The notes under the pieces are model-generated. The model ran no database searches. It worked only from the letters and a program-made list of their open reading frames with translations, and was not told where the DNA came from. 64,000 nucleotides of DNA from Allacma fusca (Eukaryota > Arthropoda > Collembola > Symphypleona > Sminthuridae). Location of the stretch: the NCBI GenBank assembly GCA_947179485.1, contig OX359248.1, forward strand, positions 51,594,386 through 51,658,385, in the 5' to 3' direction. A program made the translations under genes and the position numbers. This document shows positions 37,953 through 50,900 of this stretch, in pieces (position 1 is the stretch's first letter; the number at the start of each line of letters is the position of its first letter).

Positions 37953-38892
37953 GTAAGCATAAATTTGAATTATTCTTATGCTTAGTATGTTAGTATGCTC
38001 TGTAACTATGTATGTATCTATATCTATAAATACTTGCTACCTTGAGATGTCTATAATAATAAGGTTATAATAAGTCTACATCTACGCATAAGTTACTACT
38101 CCCTATAAATGTATGCAAGCGCTTTCCCTCACCATCCACGTGATTTGAGGATATGGCACTCTCTCCTTCCTCTTTTTTATGTGGACAAAAACTGCTGGAG
38201 TTTTATTTAAGAAAATACTGCAAAGTCGCTTGAGGTATTTGCTTCTTTTATGGGTATCTATCCGGACGTTTCCGAGCTATAAATACATCTCCTGTCTTCC
38301 TCTCTCCACTGTTAAGCATCCATAGGAAATAGATTTACCTCCATCTGTCTATACAAATACAGGCATGTAAATACACTTTTGGACGAGGACTTGTTGCCTC
38401 GAGTGGCAGTTAGTATTGAAAAAGTGTACATGCATGTTTTTTTATTATAAGAGTCCTTCCTCCTTCCTACTACAAAATGTTCTCGAGCACGGAACAGTAT
38501 AGGATACAAAATGTCATGTTATTTTTTTTCTTGTAAATTTCATTCCCAGCCGATTATCAAATCACTTAAGCTTTTGAGCGACAAACCTCCATCTTCCCTT
38601 CAGAAAAAATCCCAGCGGTGCCAATAGCGATAAGTTTTTCATTTCCTCAAAAATAAATTACCCAGGAACGTTCCAATCCCACCACGATATGTCCCTCTCT
38701 TGACTCCGCATCTCTTCCCAATCTCTTGTACAGATAGTATTGGAGTGGAGTGTGTGTTACAAGCGTAGTGAAACCCTGTCTCACTCATCAATGCTCTCTG
38801 TTTGAGTGTGCTCAACCCAATAATAATACATGCACACATGCAAGCCATTCTGTAAAGTTGAGATGCTGTGAATGAGCGTGTACAAGATTCTA

Positions 38893-38933
<41 letters not shown>

Positions 38934-41900
38934 TCACACACTCACACACACACGTACACTTGAGTGAATGCATAAAATGATTGGAATTCTTCAACTTTAT
39001 ACTGTGGCGAATTGGTGAATAGGTTGAAATTCTTGTGTTAAAAGTCACATTATTTTTGTTTCCTGAAATGAGCACTCTCCTCTACCAAAGAATTTCTTTT
39101 GTCGCGTGAGAGACCACGTAAAAAAATTGTAAATGTGGAATGTAATTGGAGGAGTTTAGAGGCGCTAATTTCCCTATTGTGTATAAAAATGCAAAAACAT
39201 TACGGTCTTGTTAGTTAAATTGGAGGGGAAATACAAGTTGGGAGATTATCCTTTTATTAGGAACTTGAAACTTTCAAGCCTTGTGGTATAATAGTAGGAC
39301 GTGTAATGTATGAGTTTGAGGCAAAGGAAGAAAATCAACTGAAGCTAAATTAGAAGCGTGACGACATAATTTAAGCGTTTTTTTTTTGTCCTCCCTTCCA
39401 TGCAATGGGGAGGACAAAAAATTATCTGTATACTTGTTGCTAGTGGAATTGACTTGATTCGTGGGTTATTTTATTAAAGATCCTCTGCAGGTCATTAAAG
39501 GCAAGGAACATAGTGCTGGGCCTTGTTCAAGATTTGAGTCTTCGGCATAGTACACCACATCATTCGCATTCTAAAGATTTCCAATCTATACTTACATCTG
39601 TTATCATAATAATGCATCAGTAATATTTACTCATGGCAGTCCAAAGCCTGGTTTATATAACGTGGGGCTTGTGCAATGTATACAACTCGTAAGTTGGTTT
39701 CCTATCCTGGGGGACAATATCGGGAAGTGGGCATGTTTATTCCTTGTAATAAAATTAAAGCCTTCTATTTTCTCATCCATAGATTCTTTGTGTGTGTCTT
39801 CCTTCCCGGCTTTCTCATAATTTTCCAGCGTACTTAGTATTTTTTGCCGGATTTTTTTTCCCTCAGCTCTTGAGCTTCATTTATTTTCATTTTATTTTCT
39901 CTCGCTTTAACTTTACTATGAATTATGGGCTTTTGGTGGAAGGAGTAATAGTTTTAACCCATTGAACTTGGTCCGGCCTCAGAGTGTGGATCTGTCTGTT
40001 CTGAAATTGCTCTTTCTATTCTGTCCGGTTGAGTTTTTATAAATTCCCTATAAGCTCTCATATATAGCTCATACTTTCCTCTGAGTCTATGTACATAGGA
40101 TCCAGACTAAGTAAACCGACTTTACTCTACTCAGGAATCTTTATAGGGACAAGGCATTAGTTTGAATGATGCCGGTGCGTTCATTTGGCTATTACATGCA
40201 ATGCTGGATACCATTTAGACAGTCCAATCTGTTATTGTACAGATGCGGCTGTACGTTTAGATACTCACGTATGTATTATGTCTATAGGGCTAGGTCTGAC
40301 CAAAGTGTGTGTGTATGGTTAGGTCCGACCAAGCCGCATGTATGGTTAGGTCTGACCCAGCTCTCCGTATGGTTAGCTCTGACCAAGCCGTAGGTTTGGT
40401 TAGCAGGACGGAGCTTATACATAAGGTAAAGTTAGCAGGACGGAGCTTACATAAGGTTAGGTGAGGAAGATGAAAAATACCTACCGGTCATAAAGTGGAT
40501 TTTTTTTTCTCTCTCCTTGCATCACTTACGAGATACACTTGTACACTAATGCTGGCATAATCTTCTGCAGTGAGCCTTTTTCGTATATAAGTATGCATTA
40601 TGGACGAGAAAGACAAGGGAAGGTGTATGCATTGGAATGATGAAAACCAATGACCACACCTTGACTTTCATGAGGTTCATTCAGAATCCTGACTTTGAGC
40701 TCCATGTAGAACAGACGGGAATGGGAATTTACACAAACGAAAATCCTGTAGTTCCAGTCCAGCGTGTTGGGTATCAAAGTTCCTCTCTCTCGTCGTCTCC
40801 TCTCCGAGGGAACACTTCCCTACATATATCTGGGGAGATAAAAAGCTTTTAGGACCATTACCTGACTTTATCACCTTCCACTCCACTACTACTACTACTC
40901 TACTACTACTACACTCCCATACAATAACTGCAACTGATGAAACAACAGGAGAGGGGATGGGATGGGATTAGCAAGAGGTAGCGAAACGTAATCAAACTTC
41001 TGGAGCAGTATCACTAGCAACTATAAAATTTGACATTGCTCTTTGTTCATCTGTTTACTCTGTGATTTATAGCAGACGCTTCTTCCTTTCCTACAGAGCA
41101 GTTGGTTATTTACTGCCCTTAATAGATTCACGTCATTGGTCTACGTGCACTTGTGTTTGCACGTTGAGCTCCTTGGCACTACATGTTTTAGTAGGGATAG
41201 AACGTGAGTCTGTACTGTGTGTATGGACCAAATGTGACTAGTTACCATATAAGGGAGTCCGCTTACTCTGCTCAAGATCCCTACCTGGTTAAGGGTTTCT
41301 GCAAAAACAAGCTTTGCACAATATGGGATGAGGCACGTCAGGAGCTATTATTTCATTACGTGTTGAATGTTTGAGTGTTCCATTTAAATTGAATGTTAGA
41401 CAATTAAAACTAATTTCTGCGCTATTCATGTCAGAAATTTAACAAAGAAGAGGAGTGAAATTGTTTGTTTTCCTCCCAAGTGGACTCGGTATGTATAGGT
41501 ATGTATTCGTAGGAGAATGGCACATTGCACGGGAATTGCAACATGGGGGGAAGAGTTGTTAATTTTTTCTCTTTACATAATCATAATAAAAATGTAGCTG
41601 ACAATGAGTGGTACAAGTACAAGGTGTAGCTTCCAGGTATATAATCATAAAAGCCCAGGATATTTTATCTGTTTGTTCTTGCTCTTTAAACAGTAACTGG
41701 CACTCTGTGGATTTAGGGTCTATATAGTTGCATACACATTTTATTTCTATATTGAAGCCTCCCCTCCCGCAACGACTACCCTTTTGTCATGTGTATAATT
41801 GAGTTTTTTAATTAGAACTTTGAAATTACAAGGCGCTCGTATTCCTGTAAAGTGCGAACTCTTCTGTACATGACTGAAGCTTGAGGGTCAGTTGTCGGCT

Positions 41901-44900
41901 TGGAAGGACTGTGAAAAAGTTATTAGCATGAGTCTCAATTTTTTTATTCCATCCTGAAACATTGTTCCACCTTCCTGACAGCTCACAGTCTTTATAAAGT
42001 TTCTCTAAGACTAATAACACCCTCATTGCAACCTCTTTTTTTTCCCCCTCTTGTCTTCCGTCCAACATCAACCCTGTCATAATTGATTCACTTGGTCAAA
42101 AGTGTCTGTACCGTTTACAACGTGGAGAAAATCTTTTTATGTGCTTAGGTCTCTTAAATCGAGAATGAGGCTGAGGCTGAGGCTAAAGTATCATAAGCAT
42201 ACAGTCCAGTTATTCTTATACATTCTCATTGTATATCCTAGCCCCTTCAATGCCACACAGGGACGCGGGCAAAAAAAAATTAAAATTTCAAATTAAATCA
42301 ATTTTCAAGTATAATGACTTCTCTTGAGGCGATTTATTGTCCTCAAAAACGGAATGAAATATTAAACCCTTGAGTATTTGAGCCTATATAAAAATTGTAT
42401 GTTAGGCGCGTGTGGAGCTTAAACCCTGGGATTGAACATACTTGTTTATGTTTCACCACCGGCTATTTAATATTTTATGTATTTCAAGGAATAAATCTGT
42501 CTCTCGTGTCTGCCCAGACTAACCTGTTGTTGGACCATGGGAAGGGATGTAATGAGACGCAGTACTGTTTTTACTACTATTGTAAAAATACCTACTCCTT
42601 GTTTTATTGATGGTGACTGTGATAAATTATATCTCACATGGGTTTTCCCTCCACACTATGACTCTGCATACACTTTTCGTACAGACCAAGTGTCGTAATA
42701 AGCACAAGCATACATATCTTCCATCCTCATCTTTATGATCAATCTCTCCAACTTATTATGCATCTGAGGAGTCTTGATTAATTTACCTGGGTGAATCTGT
42801 ACTCTCACGAGACAATGGTCCCATCCACTATCTTGCTGTATCCTCACAATCAATCTCTAACGTTATGAAATCTTTTGGAGCTTACAAAAGTCTACTTGTA
42901 TATTTTTAACTAGTGTAGATATTTAATTACCAATTGTTGTTCCGTTCAAGGTTACGAACGACACGGTTGTAGCTGTATTTAATGTAATGTTTCTAATTGG
43001 AATGCTAATGTTCTTCAGCACCTCTCTGCTTAATGGTAGTTGCAAGTATGCACATTTTTTTTGTGTATACATCCATGTAGAGTTAGATATGTTAAATTAT
43101 GTATAGAGTGTATATACATGTGCCTGAGTCTTCATACTTCATATACTGTAATGTTCTATATAGCTGTGCAATAATGAGTCAGTCGGACCACGCGTGTGTA
43201 TTTGAGAGTTTGAGTGTAACGCATTTTCGTATTGTGTCTATTGGAGATAACCTGCTTCGTACGGTTTAATCTAATTGTTATACATGACTGACATTCAAGA
43301 CATGAGAAAGGTTTTCGTTGTTCTTTCTGTCTCTCTCTCTCTCTCTCACTGTCTGAATCTAATTAGTTGGAAGACCAAGCATTTGGATTCATTTGTTTTG
43401 TTTTCATTTTCATTGATTTGATATTTTTTTGTCCATGGTTTTTTTGAAACAGTGTTGAAACTAGTCAACGAAGCTCCAAAGGCCTCCTGTGTCGAATGCA
43501 AGGGTTTGATCACAAGCAGCGGCAGCAACAGTCCAACGAGTGACACGGAATTCAACAATAACATAAGTCTGAGTTCCCTAATACTGAGTAATGGCTCTTC
43601 CTCCGGTTGCACGAAAGCTAGTTCCACGTTAAATGGAACCTCAACAACCTCCACATCTACCATTGCGACAACCACGACGAACAACTGCTGGGACCAGTTG
43701 GACGTGTCGAATCCCTTCGGCAAAGCATTCCATGGCTATCTCTTACATTCCCAAACACTTGAGCTTCTCACTAAGGACGGACAATTTTTAGTTCGGAAAC
43801 AAGACAACGATGATGATTTCATTCTGAGCCTTCGGTAAGTTTGAAGACACATTTCCGTCCTATTTATTTCCCTATCACCATCATGTTTTCCCTCCTCACT
43901 CCCTTTTGTGAGTTTATGCAGTGCTCCCCATCAAGTGCCATTACAACTCTCTTCTGTAACTTATCTAATCTAGACCTGCCCAAGAACTTGGAAGGTAAAA
44001 ACTGGGCGAAGAAAAATTGCATTAAAGGCATGCCTGTAGTATGTGAGGGGAAGTGGTTGTCCCACGCTATATGTAATTATTTCTATGGGGAAGTACATCA
44101 TTATGCACACTTTGCACCAGTCCAGACAAACTTAATACTTTCATCGTAGTAGTTTCATCGTTAAACTGATTCTAGCTTTCAGTGGTGCATTCAGGGCTAG
44201 GGGAGAAAAGGATTTAGATTTTAGCCTAGGAAGGAAATCTGCTTGACAGCATTTTAGGGTGATCGTTAATTGACGAGCATGTTTAATGCGTTCCAATTCT
44301 GGTTTTCAGTCTGTTTGTTCACTCACAGCTAAATACCCCAAGTAAATTCTGTTATTGCCTTGTTACTCTCCGTTTCTCTCAGTGTATTATTCCCTCACAT
44401 TCATTTCGTATGTATGTGTAATACAAGGGGGAAATATTTTTTTTGGTTGTAAAGATTTCTAATTACACGTAGATACCTACAGTATATAGGGCGCATGGGA
44501 AATAAAAAAAAATCTGTAACTACAGAGGTACATGATACGTCGACATACAAAGTGGTTTGGATCGTTAATTTAGGATATAAAAGTACATGTACAATAGGAT
44601 GATGCACATATGTATCTATCTGCTCAAGCATGAAAAGGTACATGGGAGGCTGTGAGCAAGTAAATTCTGTGCTCGATATTTTCAAAAGATAATTTCAGAC
44701 ACAGTGTTCTGGCAAGTCAGCATTTAAGACTGATTTGCTGTAATAGTTAGTTATAACTGCTGTTTTACTTCACCAGCGGTATTATTAGTATGGTTTTAAT
44801 ATTATTTGTGTTTGTCGGTTGCCAGCTCAGCAAATGTTACACAATGCGGTTATTAGCAAGTACTTATATTCACACTTGGGCCTGCAATGCTACTTTAATC

Positions 44901-47900
44901 GACGTTGCTTGAATAAATCAATTTCAAGTCAAAGTTCAACCTGACGAGGTCATTTTGGCTCACTGCTTGCAAGCAAATAAGTTTCTCATGTGTGTGATTA
45001 TTGCTACTTTAAAATTGGATATATATAAATATAGAAGTTATAGGAGTAGTAGTTGTTGGAGTAATTTTGTACATGTGGGATAGTACTGTAGTGTGCATGT
45101 CTTCCTCCTATTTAAATCTAAACAAACCTATGGAGGCATTACGAGTCGGATTATAATTTAAGCCTACACGTACTCAAGTTGAGCTATACCTAAATGGAAT
45201 GGCGTTGCCTCCGTTCATAGAATTTATGCCTTGCATCATGTGATGGTATCAACGCCGGTTGCGTGATTCCCATTATTATTTCAGTTAACTATCGTGGATT
45301 AGTAGGACTTGGAGTCAGGAGCGGGGCTTAGTCATTCACTTAAAGGTAGAAATAGGATAATTGCAGGGGTAGATGCTCTATACCTATAAAAGGCGGTATT
45401 TGATTTCTTTGTATACCGTGCTCACTGTATGTGGACTGTGCACATGGACTATGTTCAAACCCTCCATATACTATTGCCTTCTTTTCAAACAATACCGTCC
45501 TATCTAGGGGATTTGGTTTGCTGCTCCTGACTGAGTAAGATGAATGATTTGGAGGTTACATATCTGCTGGATTTTGTATACCCTGCATGCAGTGGCAGAA
45601 GTGCTGGGAATGTTTCCTTTGAGGCTGTAGGATATTTTAACAGGAGTCCCATCACCAAGAAAATATCGATTGCTGTATGTGATTTATTTTGGTATTTTTA
45701 GCAAATCACGTTGCACACCGTGTATCTCATTGTGTGGGGTTGGATATATTGTAACTGTAGGGAGCTGTGTAGGATCTAGAAATTTGTACCAGTTGGTAAA
45801 GGTGAACAAATCCATTCTATTTAACACGGCATACTTTTTATATCACTGCTCAGGGGTTACACTTCTGGAGGGAAGTTTTCTCTGCTCCTATAAGTATCTA
45901 TCGTACAGGGTTTTCAGACTAAGGTCCTTGGTGCAGGCTTACTCTTAATCTGTGTATATTGTTCGGATGAGAAAGACCTAAAATTGTTCCGCAGTGTTTC
46001 CCAATTCTCCTCTATTTGTTTATTCAATGTGGGGGTAGTAGAAGCGAGCACACTGCAGTTCCATTGTAACTTCTCGAATAACTGCAAAGGTTGTAACCCA
46101 AACATCTTGTACGTTTACAAGTTATATTAATACAGTGGAACAGTGGAAGTAATTCCTCCTCACAACCCTCCACGTATTCTATTTACTGAATTTTGTTTGG
46201 ATGGAAGGAGCCGTAATAGATACAGACGTAGAGATATGGGAGCATATATGATTCCTGTCTTGCTTTCATATGAGTCTGTGTATGTGTGTGTATAGTAGCG
46301 TTAAGTTACGACTTGGAGGAGGTTTGAGTTTGAAGTCTGAGAGTCTCACGTCGGCAAGATGTGAGTCGTCTCATCCATATGTTATCTATTGGAGATTATT
46401 TTGGAAATGGCGTCGTTGAGGAATGGTTTATTTGTTAAGTCGGTATTAAAGATTAAACTAAACAACGAGAGATAAATTGTGGGCATTTGTTTCACCACAC
46501 CATACTGTCAAGGAGTGCATATGGGACCTTATGACGGACTATGTGGTCCTGGGATTTCAATTGACAGGAGCGTAATTGGTTGGCAGTGGAGGAGTAATTA
46601 TCATTACTCGGTACTTCACGTCTGTATTTGCACCGTACTAACTTTTTAATAACCGGAATGTCAAGTCATTTCATCCATACCCATACAATGATTTATTAGG
46701 GCTCCACTCATCTGACTTCTACACAGCACCTCACTGAATTCCAGCTTAGTCAGCTTAACTCGACACTGTCTTGATTTCATTTGAATGAGAATGTATCCTT
46801 CATAGTTGGGAAACCCATGACGAATAATTGTACGCAATTTTTTCTGCCTGTAAACAAATTCCCTCTGACAACGTCCCAACAGAAAGCAACGCCTGTGTTT
46901 TTTTATCAAAGTCCCGAAACTTCAGAAATGTATTGATAAGTAAATTTCAATGGGCACATGTACCTGTGTGGTTTACACTTGAAGACAATAGTTGGAACAC
47001 CTGTGAGCAAGCTTTTCCAAGTAGGAACAAACGCTTACCATATCATTATCTCCAGATCCATCAGCAAATTCCAAACAATAACTTTCGAGCCAAATACAGC
47101 CATGCCCTGGAATAGTAATTTTCAGAGTTGCTACACTTTGAATGAGAGGATGACAAATTCTATCATTCAGAGAGAGAGAGAGAGAGATGCTGTTCCACAA
47201 AACTACGAACAAACAACTGTCCTGTCCATTATTTTATTACAATTGTTATGGTCGTCATAGATGTCATAAGGAGATTTAGTATAGGAATGAAACTGTCAAC
47301 AGTCCTCAAATCAAGATACAACTCAATCCAGAGTCCCGCACAAATCGTATGTACCCTAATGGTCTACTTACGGGGAAGAGACCCCTGAGTATATTACAGG
47401 GAAATAAATAAAACCCACGCAAATAAAATTCCCCAATCACTGTCTAACTCAAGACACCGTGACCTTAGTCTGTCCCAAGGCTTTTAAAAAAATTTTGCAG
47501 CCTTTGATGATCTAACTGTATATATAAGACCTTTTTGATTACATCTCCAAGAAACATGGCAGAGGAACATGAGATCTCTGAAGTTGGGAGAAACAAATCA
47601 CGCAAAAAGTGACACTCACAGAGTACCAACAAGGAATCAATCAAAAAAGCTGATCTAGAAACAACACTTGTCTTTGTATTTTGTGGATGCAGGAGGACTC
47701 CAGAGACCCGTCAGCTTTTTTTTTTATATCTTCTGTAAATAATTTACTAACTAGATTTGAGAGATATCTCCGTGAAGACGGGTCCTATAAAAACGGAATA
47801 ACTTACGAGGAATTAATAATGTCTTGTTATTCAGTTCCCAGAGGTGAACACATGCAATGGAAGGAATAGATATATGCTGGAAAAGTGGTAATTATGTATT

Positions 47901-50900
47901 TAATTCGTTAATCATGCCCAAGTGCAGCCTGATCCGGTTCTCGCGACGTTCCTTTTAGATTTCCTTAGAGGTTCCACTCCTGTCTGAGCTGTCTCTCCAT
48001 TGTTGGAACTATTACATCAGTAGAGTTTTGTTCGCTGGAGATGGAGCTCAGCCTACGCATCTCTCCTGTAGTAAAATAGAAGGGGGAACTAGGAATTAGT
48101 CTTATAAGGATTTAATGATACCTTATTAAGTGTTGTTTTGACTGACAACTCCAGTCTAGAAAGTGCTGGGCTCCAAGCCCTACTCCTTCCTCAGACCTTC
48201 AATACAGTTTATGTTCCTCTCTCAGGAAAATTCTCATCTGTCTACGTTTATATTGGTTCTCTCTCCTCCGTGCTCTCCTCTTGCAGGAGTTGAGACAGGC
48301 TCAGCTGTTACTGTTGTTGTGAGTTAAATTCTCTCATCATCTCACACACTGCCATCAGGGAAGGAGATCTCGTTTGTTATGTCCAGTGGTGATAGTAGCT
48401 TGTAGGCCCAGGATAGTTCCCTTGCCTATAGAAATTCCCATATACAGTACTGTATAACCAGTATAGGGGCCAAGAATGTTCACTTTGTACACGACAGTTG
48501 CCCCGTCCATAATGTGTGCATTTTGTATTCTGAGCAGTCCAAGTAAGTGTAATACAAATCCCTTGTTAGTCCCAGAGAATGTAATGTTTGTTAAATGACG
48601 CTTCTGTTCAGAGCAACTGATGTCAGGACTGAGCTCCTCAGCTGTAATGAATTCCTCCATCCTCAAGTTGGGAGAATAAGGGTTGATTGTTTTCTTGCGA
48701 CAAAATTCTGCAGCAATCCAGAGTTCATAAGCATCTTTCCCCACATTAGCATACATACGATTGTACTTTATATGCATATCTTACATATGTTACATATGTG
48801 TTATGATGTAAACTTCACGCTGCATTGAGCTTGGTTATTTCAAATAGGAAAAATTGTATGTATTTTAATTTTGGAGTGGAGGAGACGAAGGCTAATATTG
48901 GAGCAATGGAGGCATTGAAAGTTTTGCTTGACAGCTCAGAAATTTTAAAGATAATAATTATTAGAGCATCCAGTTTCTTTGTTTGGAGCGTTGGGGTGAT
49001 GGATTTTACCAGATACTGCCTTTATCACTGAATCCATAATTTCATAATTCCTATTTTGACACCAGTTTGGATGAGAGAGATAGGGAAAAAATGTATGGTA
49101 TGGGGCTGAAATAGGAATACTCAAGGGTTAAATGTAGGTTGAAGACATGATAAATGGAAGCTCTTTGTACTATTATGTTGTTTGTAGGCTCATGAGGGTA
49201 AAAAGATAATGTTGCAGATGTTATGTAGTATGTTTGGTTGCGCAAATCTTAAAAGGATTTCATCTCGCACTGGTGTGCCCATCAGTCTCCTTTATAGGGA
49301 TCTCCCGGTGTAGTCTGAAATGCTTCATTTTCTTTCCTTATCTGTAAATATAACTAGTTCTAGGGCTTGCGTATGCAAATGAGCATGAACATTACAAGAG
49401 GAGACATCATCAATCCAGCGTTTCCTCACATTACTTATGTAAATGCTATAGTTACACTGGGGTATGTATGTATGTATGCATGCATGTACATATGTAACTC
49501 ATGCCCTCCACACATTGAACAACACTGGTAATGTTGCGTTATACATTTTTATTTGCTCCTCATCATCTCCCCTGACAAAAGCTATTGCTGACATTACACG
49601 GGTCTTGTGTACATTTAAACTGTCTTGTAAATATAAGTGTTTCCCAGAAAAAAAACAAAGAATCACTGCAGGGTGTAGATTCCCAGCTGGTACTGCACCA
49701 CTTGCAAATATTTTGATGATTTTGAGAAAGGAAATAATGCTGGGTTTGTCGAGGAGTCAGTGTGTGCGGAGTATATAACTAATTTTAATGATGGAGTATT
49801 ATACAGGCATGTGATATATGTACAATGTGTAGACGAGTGTCCACATATATAGACAAATGTAAATGCTGACTTGATGGAGTTTTTCCCACTATTGATTTTA
49901 AGTGAGGCTCTCTCTCTCTCTCGCCTGCTGAAATACAATAAGGGAGGGAGAAAGAATCGAGACACTGCATCAAAGTTGTTAGTTAAAATCGATTTTCCAG
50001 CCTTCTGACTCCATAATTTTATTAGAGCACAAAAAGACGTATTTGTACTGGCGTATACCTATGCCATCATTATTATGATCTTGTTAGAGGTCCCAGCTCT
50101 GCCACATGAAGCACCCAAGAAGTAGGATAGAGTGTCGTAAATAGTCAAGAGCACGGGCTTGGGCATAGCACCAATTGACAGATTTATTTTTTATTGAACT
50201 CAGCTTCAATACAGGCACGTTATGCTTTCTTATAAAGGCTTCAAGAAAATCAGGAGAGGTCAACAACTTATAATGGGGTACTGTCTCCGTAAAAATTGAC
50301 GATATGAAATTTATGGTGCATTACTCTATCACTGACAACGTCACAAATCTCTTCCTTATAACTTGCGAATATATTTTTAAATAGTATAAGGCATTAGATT
50401 TATTGCACTAGGCGCGCTCAGACTCCTCACTTGCCTCTTCCTCTCTGGGATCAAATGTGAAGGGATTGAATCTCCTCAGATCAAATTCAATAGGAAATTT
50501 AATTCCAGAGTGTCACCCCGTCCGACAATCATATGAAGTTCAGAACCTGATTTAATTGTCAGGTAATTAGAGCTAATGTAAGGTATGAGTTTGTAGACAG
50601 CATTTGGTTGCATCCCATCTGACACTTAAACATTCAATGAGATCCTCACATGAGATCCGCGATGATCCCAGTAGCTTTGGGAACCCTGGATTTTTAAGAT
50701 CATATCAATTACTTTAGAAGTGCATTTCTTCTCCTTTTCCAAGATGATGAGCTTCTCTAAATCCAAAGAGAGAGATTTTTTTTTGCAAGGAGGAAATAAC
50801 ATTATACCGAAGTCATGGAGTACTAACAGTATCTATTATGTACTCTTATATTTTGGAGGATTTGAAGCTACAGCACGTCCGTAGCGCAGAGGTATACAGA

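Larger units (their letters stand above)
37953..43452 (+). other. Chimaerin intron 1
   Basis: A 5.5-kb intron with donor GTAAGC and acceptor GAAACAG. It holds an (AC)n run at 38896-38930 with further AC/CTCAC repeats to about 38952, a tandem repeat at 40289-40455, a (CTA)n tract at 40885-40912 and a (TC)n tract at 43330-43347. Short ORFs inside it show no recognisable domain. Confidence 0.8.

Noticed and set aside
40929-40950. CTGATGAAACAACAG considered as a hammerhead core
   Set aside because: The GAAA directly follows CTGAT with no stem II, so the hammerhead order is not met.
43452-43838. Chimaerin exon 2 taken as an independent ORF starting at GTG
   Set aside because: The GTG spans the intron-exon joint; splice phase and homology show that it is an internal exon.
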